This document shows, piece by piece, positions 50,701 to 62,500 of a stretch of 64,000 nt of DNA. Each line of letters starts with the position of its first letter. Position 1 is the first letter of the stretch. The position numbers were made by a program, and so were the translations under genes. Under the pieces are notes generated by a model. The model saw only the letters and a list, made by a program, of their open reading frames with translations, did no database searches and was not told the DNA's origin. Source of the DNA: Sclerodactyla briareus (lineage: Eukaryota; Echinodermata; Holothuroidea; Dendrochirotida; Sclerodactylidae); contig JAODTK010003555.1 in the NCBI GenBank assembly GCA_026419785.1, positions 1,302,001 to 1,366,000 of the forward strand, in the 5' to 3' direction.

Positions 50701-53700
50701 TCGTGGTCTCTCAGAGTCGAATTAACATTTGACGTTCCCAGTTCCCCGCTAAATTGTGAACCAACATAGACCAAAAGACAACGTCAGGAATTTACTAGCA
50801 GGGGAAGGGGCGTCTGGACCGTTGTGAAAGTTGGGGGGCCGGTGCCACATCAATGCATGACCATCTAAGCGGAGCGCTACCATCTGTTGGCGCGACGCGT
50901 ACAAAGAAATTTTCACATTTTCCTACCCCCCAGATCGACGGAAACGGTACATGCCAAGCTCACTAGCACCCGTCTACCTGTGTGATTTGAGTAAAAGACC
51001 GACAACGAAATGTCATTGTGCATACTAAGATGATTTATCGAGAATCACCAGCGGGAATTTTGTTATTACCTTTCCCACTCTGGCTTTGTTTGCGTGCTTT
51101 CCAGTGGTCTACCGCACGGTTCGTGGTGGGATCGAAGGGAAAAGGCCATAGGCGTACGGGACCCCTCACTCCAATTTGGGAGTAGGAAATTTGTACCCCG
51201 AATTTGACATGAAGTCATTTGGAAACTACCAGCTCACGCAAGCTCGCGAAAAAAATTGCATGTTTTCCAGGCATTCCATCGAAAAGAGTCTGCAAAAAAA
51301 TTCCATGCATTTTTTTCACTTTGCTTTTTTTTACTTCCCAAATTTTTTTCCACGAATTTTCGTCCGAATTTTCAATTTCAGGAGAATTAGCGGCGCAGTC
51401 TTCCCAGGCTTCTGTAATTAATCAAGTGAAACGAAATTATTCGAAGCATTAATCGCATATTTAGCCTACACACGCCTGGAGAAAAAAGCATTGCGCGCGA
51501 AACACTTCAAAAATTGATCACTTTTGGCTATTCGATTGTTAAAATTCGAGAACTTGTATGAAACAATGGGTAATCCTTCCATTGTCGCCCTAGTAGGGTC
51601 CAAACTCTTCACCTGGACCGCACCTGGAAGTAGTGGACTTAAGAAGCGATATTGTTGTTAGACAAGAATTGAATCGTTTAGAGTGATACAAAATCGGGCA
51701 GGGCCTATTATTTTTTTATCACGGTCCGGGAAAGTGGAGGGGGGGGGGGGATGGACACGATATGATATCCCCCCCACCTGTTGACGCCCTGATAAGGGGT
51801 TCTATCTCCGATCTGTCGGACTGCCGAGACTCCACCGACTACTACTGACTACATTCTCAAGGTGGGACGTACATATCTGAACGGCAGCGTGGCATGCCCG
51901 CTACTTGCAGTGCACAAACAAAAACGGTTGTACCCGATTCCTGTACACTATATGGCCATACTCGACTCCGGCCAAGCCCACAATGCCTACTACCATTGTC
52001 GGCTGCCGGAGTCGAGTCGGTCTAACGTACGATAGGGCAGTGCTACATTTCGAGAGTTATCGGAGCAGAATCATAAGTATTGATTTTTCTTCAATTGCAG
52101 AGCTGTGATAGCCGACAAAGGTCCAGAAAATTGCGCATGTCAATATGATTTTTGTATACCTGAAATTAGTAGGATAAAACATTATTTTTACCCAGTCACA
52201 GGGCGGCCCTAATTTAGGCGGCCCAAAATGACGATGGCAGAAGGAAAAGCTAAAGCCACCGCAAGCAGCCCCCCCGTCTCCACGGTCCCTGCTGAATTTT
52301 ACAACAAATCGGCGCTCCCCGATCCCCTGTTCCGGATTGGCCCTATATGTCAATTTACAAAATCCCATTGACTGATATGCGGAGAGAGAATCGAGCTTGA
52401 GTGAAGCGACTCTGTCTAAAATCAAGCAGAGGATTGTAATATCATGATACCGTGTTGGTCTATATGAATCATGTGTTATTTGACTGTGGTGTTGCACTTG
52501 TGATGAACGAGCAGTGTAGCGCTCGCACGGGGATGCGGGGAAATTTTTTGTCTTGAGTATAGACTGTAGCTGCAGAAAGAATCGGAACTGGGGAAGTCCA
52601 GTTTATGGCAGGAGTGAGGTTGGAAATCGAAAAACATGGAGGGATGGATTTGACCGCAGCAGAGGAAACGATGAAACTTTTGTAACATGTAAATCGCCTT
52701 GAGTGACATTTGTACAGGTGCCGGTTGGTGTTTTTGGTCAGGGCGGTCAAGGTTGTTGTTTTTGGTCCGGGCGGTCAAGGTTTTTGTCAGGGCGGTAGCT
52801 TTCTGTCAGGGCGCTTGTGACCATTTTCACTTTTTGTCTGGGCGGCCGGCGCCCCAGCACCCAACCCCGTGTGGCTTAACGCTGAAACGTAGCCTATTAA
52901 AAGGCTTAGTCTTGTTCAACGTTATGACTGTTGTTCCTCCATGGCCCATTGAAATGATGGCTTCTCTGCATGTGCTACGCCCTAGTATCTATTCTGTGAT
53001 CTGTATCCACCAAAGGGTCTCGAAGAAAGATTCTTCCGATGGGAAAGGTCATGAATATGCATAAAAGGATTTCTCGGTCATGGAAAACCTGGAAAAGTCA
53101 TGGAATTTCATCAAATTTTCACAAAATCCAAGCTTGGATAAGTTTTGGAAATCAGTGAAAAGTTGTTGAGGCATGAATAGTCTTGGAAATTTTCATGGAG
53201 TGATGTTTTTACTTTCTTCACAGTAGGTTAATGTGGTTGTTTGGCTCTTTATTAGATGCTCAGTTGAAAATTCTGGTGCGAGATGTCATAGAGAAATCAT
53301 GAAATACTCTATTTGGTCATGAAAAAGTCATGGAAATTGATGCTCAGAAATCTACAGGAACCCTGGCAAAATCTTACACGTATCAAGTATGAAAAGACCT
53401 TTTGCTTAGCAAATTCACACTGAGGTATATGGAGGGGAACCGGCCGGGAGGGGCAGCGATGTGGACAATAGGGTCCGAACAGGAGGATATGGATTATTTC
53501 TCTGTGGTACATTTGTAGTCAGTGCTATGAGAGGCGTTGGTGGAATGGTGCCCCGCATAGGCCATGCATGGGGCAGCGGATCGACGTTTCCTCCTGTAGT
53601 TGAGAGGCGAATTATCTGATTGCCAAGGCATGTTATAAAACAGGGTTAACTTCAAGATAGCTATCAAGACATAAATGTTACGGGCGTTGGGGGCTCCGTC

Positions 53701-54531
53701 CGAGCCAGCCGTGACCTGTCTCATCCCAATAGTGAAAATGATTGTTGAAACTGGTGATGTGGGTGCTGGTGAGAGCTGAGGTTAAAAACTGAGACAAGAA
53801 GCATATCTGAATAATGCACTTGTCATCGCAGGAGCCCCCCCCCCTCCAAACCTCTGCCTCAGTCTAATGGGGGGTCAAATTTGATGGTGGATGTGTGTGC
53901 TGCATTTATGCACATCTAACCATTCAGATTTATTTTTTATTTCTTGGCGAAGTCGGAGGAAGAATCTAGGCAGTCATGTTGTGTGTGTGTGTGCGCCCAG
54001 CTTGAAACATGATAACTTGATCAGGTCTGAGTAGGTAGGCTCATATTGGTATGTGTTCCGTTCCCATGATTGAGTACATGAACCCTATTGTTTTTGGGTC
54101 AGGTACAGAGGTCATCTGAGGTCGGTCACCAGAGGTCAAAGTCTATGAAAACCTTGTAAACCTGTAAATCCAGAATGGTTGGTCCGATCAAGTGAAAATT
54201 CGGTGTATAGATTTCTCATAGGGAGTAAGTACAGGAACCTATTGTTTTTGGTTCAGGTCAGGGGTGGACTTTGGTCAAAAATGGAAAATTTGTTAATAAA
54301 AGTCAATATTTTGGCTTGTGAACACGATAAATCGACACCAACTGGATGGATGAAGCTCCATACTGGCAGGTGTTCCCCATGAGGGAGTACATTAACCCTA
54401 TTGTTTATGGGGTTCAGGTCAAAGGTCATTGAGGTCACCAGAGGTCAAAGTCTGAAAACCTTGTCAAAATAAGTCCAGAATGGTTGGTCCGATCAATTGA
54501 ATTTGGTTTTGTACAGTTTTTATGGGGAGTT

Positions 54532-54567
<36 letters not shown>

Positions 54568-57500
54568 AAAAAGTGACATGAGGAAGGGCGAACCCAATCG
54601 CCTAAACAAAAAAGGCAACCCCAAGAACAAGGAACTAAAAGAAAGAGGAGAGATCCAGCTTGTGATTTACTCTGAACCGCTTTGGAGGTCAAAATCGGAT
54701 GGAAATACATCCGAGGAAGCCTATTTCGACAGGCACGCGAAAGTGCGAGGAAGGAAAAAAGGAGCGAGCATAGGTTCGGGGCGATGACGTGGAAGATGTG
54801 ACCGAAACGGGTGGCTGGAAGAAGAAGAGCGAGTCTGGCGAGTAACCTCGAGTAAGGAGGAACAGCATCCCCAAGCTCAGAAGAGCATTGACCATAAAGT
54901 AACTGGTATAAAGGAGGCAGGGGGGCAGAGAGAAAGAAGATTGATAAGGATCTGCGATGGGATAGAGATTCAAGTGAGGAGGGAAGATAATCATCGTTGA
55001 TGAGACGGATGGCCTTATCGGGAACGATCAAGGACACTGAGAGGGATGGCGAAGCCCCACCCCAAATATGGCAACCATATTCCTTTAGAGAGCGAATGGG
55101 CTTTCTTGGTAAAGCAGAAGAGCTGTTGTGGGGGTGAATATTTCCTGAGAGGAATTAAGAAGCCCAACTTTCTAGAAGCAATTTAGTAGCGATCGACTTG
55201 ATAGGGAGTTCCCGGACAGGTTGTTGCTGATTTCCATACAAGGATATTAGAAGAAGTAGAGTAGGACTGAGGGAGGATCTGGTCAGACAGGTGAAAAGAG
55301 TGGTGCATCAGAAACATGCACGACCAGAAATCAGCAAGTTCTGGTTTTAGATGGTGAAGGTAACCGTAGCAGTGCCCCAGTTCACAAATAGACTGAGAAT
55401 CTTGTTCAGCTGATTGGCCAAACTAGCGAACGGTTGTAGATAAAATTGTTCCGCTTCCGGGGGCGAGGAAAAGCACAGAGAGTGGTGGAAGGGGTAGATC
55501 ATAGCAAATGAGTGAAACTATATGAGGAGAGTAAGAAGATCATTTTGATAAAAATGAGAAAGAGTGTAGGGAAGAAAACACAACTTGAGGAACACCAGCT
55601 TGATACGGAAGGGTCTCAGAGAGAACACCATCAACCCTAACAGAGAAGAGCGGACGGTAAGAAACTGCAGTCAAGGGTTAGAAGGGGGCTGATTGAACCC
55701 AAATGAAGTTAATTTGGCAAGGAGTCCGGCGTGCCAAACACGGTCAAAGGTCTTAGAGATATCAAGGGCATTAGCCCCACTTTACCGACAAACTCAATGG
55801 CTTGGGCCCATTAACTAGGTGACAAAAGATAGTAGCTCCCCAGTAGATCGGCCAGCGGAACCATATGGTGCGTCCACTGAGAGAGAGTGAAACTCAAGAA
55901 AGTTCAAAAACATGCTTGTTTACTAAGTTTCCATAACTTTGGAGAGGACCGAGCTGATGGCAATGGCCTCGGTAATTGGATGGGGTGGATTGTCACCCTT
56001 TAGTCAATCTTTTTTTTTTTTGTTTCTTTTTAAACAAAAAGGGGGGCCTCAGAAGAACCGGCAACCGACCACGAGAGCTTGATTGATGCAAAAGTTTACA
56101 GGCCAAAGAGGGCATGAAACGCATAGATCATCACTAAAGGCACCAAAGGCGTCTTTAGAGGACTCCGAAGTACATGAAACACTTTGTTTTGGTACAGGTC
56201 GGAAGTGAATTTCGGTCAAAAATGGAAAATTGGTTTTTAAAAGTCAATATTGGCCAATTTTGGCTTGTAAACACGATAAACAGACCCCAACTGGTGGATG
56301 AAGCTCATTTACTTGGCATGTGTGTTCCCCCCCCCATGAGAGTAATGAACCCTATCGTGTTGGGGTCAGGTCAGAGACAAACCGAGGTCAAAGTATGTGA
56401 AAACCTGTAAAACCTGCTAAGTCCAGAATGGTTGCGTTTATCACGTGAAATTTAGTTATAGGCTTTCTTATGGAGTACAGGAACCCTATTGTTTTTGGTT
56501 AGCGGTCGGAGTGAATTTTGGGTCAAAAAAGAAGAAAAAAAATGTGAAAAAAGTTAATATTTGGCCAAGTTTGGCGTGTAAAACACGATAACTCAACCCC
56601 ATCTGGATGGATTAAGCCTTTAAGGTATACGGTGGTTTCCATGAGAGACATGAACCCTACTGTTTTGTGGTCGTTCAGAGGTCAAACCGAGGTCAAAGTC
56701 TGAAAACCTTGTAAACACGATAAGCCAGGAATGGTTGGTCTGATAGATGAGATTTCGTGTGTTGCTCTCGATGGGGAGTACAGGAACCCCTTTTGTTGGT
56801 CCAGGTCGGAGTGATTTTTGGTCAAAAATAGAAAAAAAATTCAAAAGTCAATATTTTGGCCAATTTTGACTGTAAACAAGATAACTTGAAACCCCTACAT
56901 GATGGATGAAGCTCATGCTTGGTATGTGAGGGCCCCATGATGAGTAGTACATTGAACCCTATTGTTGGGGGTAGGAAAGAGTTCATTTGAGGTGTCACAA
57001 GAGGTCGAGTCGGAAATCTTTGAAATTAGTGGTGTAGCTTCCCTTATCAAGAGAGTAGAGAGCCCTTATTTTGTTGGGGGAAAAATGGGAATTGTCAGAT
57101 GTTATTGGTTCCCCTAATGAGCTGCGTGCAATCTCCCACTTGTCCTTGTTTGTATGGTATAGGTTGTCAGAAGAGTCAAGGAATCACTAAGCCTGGGCTT
57201 TTGGTTGTTCAACTTGTGTTTCAGGCTTGAATAGTCTCGCTTCTCGAATCAATTTTTTCTGCCCCTCCTCCCAACCTCTGCTCAGTCTAATGGCGGTCAA
57301 ATCTGAGGTGACTTGATTTATAACGTCACTCTCCTCAGACAGTTAGTCAAGAAGCTTAATCGTGGTGGTGTTATGTCCTCGGATTATGTAGACAAAGGAT
57401 GGTTCTAGTAGATGGGTCCTTTCCAAGATTGTAAGTAATCTAGCGGGTCTGTATGAAAAATTGCAATGTTTATGTTGTCACTATGCATTAGTGAACATAC

Positions 57501-59499
57501 TGCAGCCTTAGCCAGTCTGCAGCTATGCTATGTGTAACAATAGCTGACACCCTGCTACATATCAGAGGGTCATGCTGAGTGCGTTTCACCAACTTCAACA
57601 GAGATTAGAAATCACCTGCTGAGTGGTTTGCAACTGTCCGACAGGTTAACTTCAAACCAGTTTTGCACGGAAAACCCGCCTCTCGGATTATTTTTAGGCA
57701 TACCCTGCGGTCAAAAACTGGCCCTCTCGCCGAGTCAAGGTTAAGGTTGACAACCAGGCTGCTGAGTGAAATGCATCTTGGCTATGATGCTACCAGCCAA
57801 GGCAGCTGCATCTGAAGCAATATGTTAGTTCCGCGAGTCGGATGTTGCAAGTTGACCCCCATCTGAAAACTCGAAATATAGGACAATGCCCACCTGCACC
57901 ATTGGCACCCAGGTATCTTTCCACATACACCAGCAGATCGTTCCAGGATTTCATGGAAATTGAAATGACACCAACTTTTGTTTTTTTCCTCCCTTTCAGG
58001 ACAGTATGAAGAGAAGCAAAGGAAATGAATGCCTTGTAAGTAAACATACCTCATGGATTCCATCAGCCACTGCTTCCAAAACAGATCAAGTGAGGGCAGG
58101 GTGTCAAATATGTGTCATAGTGAAAACGGTTGGGAGCTTGGGACAGCTTGTTAGAAGATACGATGTCATTATGAGGTCATCCAAAAACATTTTTGCCTGA
58201 TTCACATAGAGAATGTTGAAAGTTATTAATTTGGCCTATATAGTAGGCATGAACGAATCAATCAAATCTCAAATGTGATGGGAGTTTATGAATTTAGTGA
58301 CTACTTAAACATGGAAAGTTAAGAAGGGCATTTTAGGTTTCAGGTCCACTTGTAGGATAATTCGCAGTTTTTGCAGAAGATGACAGTAAATTCTCACATT
58401 GACCGATCACCCACAAGTTAGTTTCACAGAGAGTGTAAGCTGGCAAAAAATATGGTCTTTAGAGGTGGAGACTCTTACTACTGCACTCCCGATGTACTCG
58501 AACAGGTCATCCGGTAGCGAAGCCGCCAGCTCGTCAGAGAGGAGGGAGAGTGACGACGAGAAGATGAAGAGGAAGAAGACGAGATGAAGAAGAAGATGAT
58601 GACTGATGAATGATGGCCAGGGGGGGGACCTATGGATAGAGCATAACCTACCACAGTTAACTGAAGTACACAAAGGGAAAAAGGGGTAAGTCACCACTGT
58701 ATAGATACTACCATGGCTGTCCATCGTTTACGCACTGCTTTATTGTCTCGCCGGAACAAAGTTCTCTATCGTTTACGCACTGCTTTATTGTCTCGCCTGA
58801 ACAAAGTCAGTTAAGAGACTAGCGCATTATTGGTGTGTGTGTGTCTCACTTCCTCGTTAGCAGGATTTCTCCAAAAGGGTGAAGGACCGATTTCGATGAA
58901 ATTTTGTATGTAGTATTGGGGTTGGATGAACACGGTCTGACTATATTTGGGCACAAAAGTCACAAATTGAGGGGATTAGGCCTGTTTATATAATTATTGT
59001 TTAGGTAGCAAGGTTACGGATGACCGTAGGTGCTATGGTGACTTGATCTAGCACATATGGATATGCAGGATATGAGGTTGATGAACTGATATTTCATACC
59101 ACTATCAGAATCGCCTTCTCCCACTCTTGGAAAAAAAATATATGTATTTGGGGCATATTGTCCAGAAATCAGTGGGTGAACTACAAATATTTTGTGCACT
59201 CAACCTAGACCGGTAAACTTAAAATAATTGTTTGGAGAAATATTACATGTAAATGAACTGGAGTAATAAAGGGGTGGGGGATCAAGGTAAATGAACTGGA
59301 GTAATAAAGGGGTGGGGGATCAAGGGATGTTACCCCTTCCCCCAGCTTGCAGAAAAAATATGACTGCAGGGCCAAAGTGCACACTACCATGATTATCATG
59401 ATGGCACTTATTAAGCTCACCTTGAGGCAAAAAAAGTAATTGTCAAGCCACTTAAAAAGGGGAAGAACTTTCCAAAGGATAGTCGATTGATCCCCTCCC

Positions 59500-59534
<35 letters not shown>

Positions 59535-62500
59535 ACCCCCGCCACCCTGCAAAGAAAAAAGACAACACCATTAATGAAAACATGCCTGTTTCCATGTACT
59601 TTTTGTCAGCTGAAAGAGGCAAGAGCGAGGAAGAGTCTCCAGCTGGCCTGGGAGAACTTGGAGAAACCAAGGAAGGTACCCTGGAGAAAACAGGCTCAGC
59701 AGGTTAGTGGTCTGTAATAGCTCAAAGTTGAATAGGAAACTGCAGGGCGAATTATAAAGAGGCTAATATATTAGCTGGAGGAAAAAACGAGGACATAGTC
59801 CAAACCCAAAGTTCATATGACTTTCCATTACGGAGTTACAGTCCTTTGAAGCTTGTGCATGTGTATTGCACAAGATCGAAATGCATCCCATCATGCAAAT
59901 TAAATGCTGTCAAACTTACACAACCCTGCAAACAATCTTTGTTTTTTCTATTGAAATTCACACATTATTTTCACCTAAAAAAGCCTTCAGTCTATGGGAG
60001 AGGATTGTTGTAGTGGGTAGGTGTTGATGGTTCCTTTGGTGAGGGAAAGCAACAGAACTGAAATACATGACATAATTTCTCGGGTTGTCCAAGTGTGACA
60101 TCATGCATTATTGGCAATGGGATTCCCCAATTTCTCTGCATAATGGACCAAACTTTGAAGGCCAATACTCCACTTAGGAACATTTATAGAAATGGGGTTT
60201 GGACCTTTCGATGGTTTTCCATTCTCCACGATATAACCTCTATTGCATTCGAGCCTGCAGTTGTCCTTCCAGAGGTCCCATTCGATAAGTCAACGTCATA
60301 TTTGATCTACCCAACGTCTGATTTGCAACTCAGAATGCAAGAAAATTTCCCAATTCTCCAGTGTAAAATAATTTACTCATACACACTTATGATTCTATTT
60401 AATCTTATCCCAATTCCCCACGAATCCAAATTGGGTTAAGCAGCCATTGGAAAATCTATTGGGGACTCAAATTGAGAAATCTGACTGGGTAAATTGGTTG
60501 TTTCAGGGTTCCCGCGGTCATGGAAACCTGGAAAAGTCATGAAACTTCATCAATAAAAATCCAGGCCTGGATAGGTTTTTGAAATTCAGTGAGGAGTTGT
60601 TGAGTCATGGAGAAGTCATGGGAATTTTCATGCAGTGATGACACTTTCTCACAGCTGTCGGCTGTTGTTGCTTTGGCTCTCTTTTGAATTTTCAATTGAG
60701 AATTCTGTGCGAGATGTCATGAGAATGTCACGAGAAGGTCATGGAAATCCCATTGGTCATGAGAAAGTCATGGGAAATGATTGCCCAGAATCAGCAGGAA
60801 CCCTGTTGTTTATTAGAATGCTTTCCCAGGCCATGATGCTGTGAAACCTAGAGAAAAATGCATAGGCACTAGTGTGCACTAGTTTCAACTGGGTTGTTTT
60901 TTTTTTCTCCAATTGCTCATCACCCAGGATGCTGGGATGTACATAGTGGACAAAAACTTTGATGGGAACATGGTGGGAAATGGCTAAAGAAATAGTGTAG
61001 TTGTTTATGAAAATGCTTCCCACCTAAGGAATATACTCCTACTACTGCTGTTATATACCCTATTAATTCCATAACTATAAGTGACCCTGCATGATTGACC
61101 TATTTTTTGATTACTGTACCCTTATAAAAGAACAGTAAATAATCAAACTAGAGAGCTGAAACAAAGTTTTGTGGAAATTTCGGTTGTCAGACAATAAAAA
61201 AAAAAACGTAAGCCCGATTGCAATCAATAGGCTGTTCTCTCATGTTTGAGTGATCTTGTTGATATAATGCTCCTGAACGTAGTTCCCCAAATAATGTTCT
61301 ATTGACCGTGTAGCCTTGAGTGTTTCATTCGTGCCGCTGTCAGATTGGTCATGGTAGTGCTGAGACATTGTAGCCCGGGCAGAGCTCTCTGTTCCTCACT
61401 TGGTGCTCAGTATGAATGAAATTAGGCTTCATACTTGTTTTATATTCTCCAGAACTCCAACAGAATGCAGCAACTACTAGCAAAGATGCCCAAAACCCCA
61501 CACGTGAGTGCTCACTTCAACATGCTATGAGAATGATTTTTTTTTTTTTTATGATGTTGACTAATCCGCATATACCTAGTAGTTCTACCTCACACTTGCT
61601 CATCCGGCCAAGGTGTTGTATCTTGTATGTAATATTCATTCTTGGGGTACTATTGCCAATCGTCCCCCCACTCCACCCCACCCTACATACAACACCTTCA
61701 AATTCCACATTGAGGTCACTACCAGAGAGACAGTTATTCTGTGTACCTGATGGAGGATGTACAACTAATTAAAGGTCCAGTATCCAGGTCTGCAACTCTA
61801 CCAGGGCTCCAATAGGTTCGACCCACCTGAATGGCCCTTGAAAGAACTTGCACACTTGTCTTGTCAATTTTGGAACCCTCACTATTTAAAGGCAAATTCC
61901 AGCCAAATTAATACTCTTTTGTGTTATAATGTTAAAGAGAATAAAAAAATCATTCAAAGATCACTTTTTTGTTTCCAGGTTTTATATCATGTTCGGTTGG
62001 GGAGATATGGCTTCCTCAAATTTCATGTAATTTCGTGATTTGGCAGACTGGCAACCTTTTTATGATGTCATATCTACACTTATAAGGAAAAATATGTATT
62101 TCTGAACCTTTTCTGTGAAATTGGTAGATATGACATCAACAAATGTTGCCAATTCGCAAATTTGCAGTGATAAATTAATCATCCTTAAAAATTTGTGTAA
62201 CTTCATACCATAACATTGCATGAACATGACACAAAGTTTGATTGGCATGATTTCAATGCACAATCATATGACATTTAAACATTTTTGGTTGGAGTTGTCC
62301 CTTAAGGGGACGCTTGGTTCCTTCCTGGTTTAAATAAGGTATATTGATAGAGTAATGATTGGCAGTCCATGTGTACTGATTATGATGTCATTCTTCACCA
62401 CCCCGAAGCCCGTACCTCGCATTACGCACAAGGTTGTGTTCAACTCAGTTGGAATCTGCTACCGGGTTAGTAGCAGTTTCTCATTGCTGGATGAAATAAC

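Larger units (their letters stand above)
47852..57999 (+). other. Ten-kb intron after box 4
   Basis: The largest intron found. It includes a GATCGG-rich remnant at 49595-49690, transposon words at 50160-51170, a hairpin at 51960-52017, a minisatellite at 52731-52850, a MITE at 53064-53365 and the AGGTCA repeat at 53990-57060 split by a LINE. 47852-49594 and 57060-57999 show no gene or clear repeat, apart from C-rich runs at 49060-49068. Confidence 0.65.
58686..59609 (+). other. Intron within box 5
   Basis: Holds tandem copies of ctatcgtttacgcactgctttattgtctcgcc (58723 and 58768), the dispersed repeat at 58834-59100, a duplicated aatgaactggagtaataaaggggtgggggatcaagg at 59252 and 59289, and a poly-C run at 59502-59534. 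Confidence 0.65.

Noticed and set aside
54435-55037. 200-codon minus-strand frame, the longest in the window
   Set aside because: It is the C-terminal part of a LINE reverse transcriptase read through its poly-A tail, not a host gene.
59205-59552. Polyglycine minus-strand frame
   Set aside because: Produced by the poly-C run at 59502-59534.
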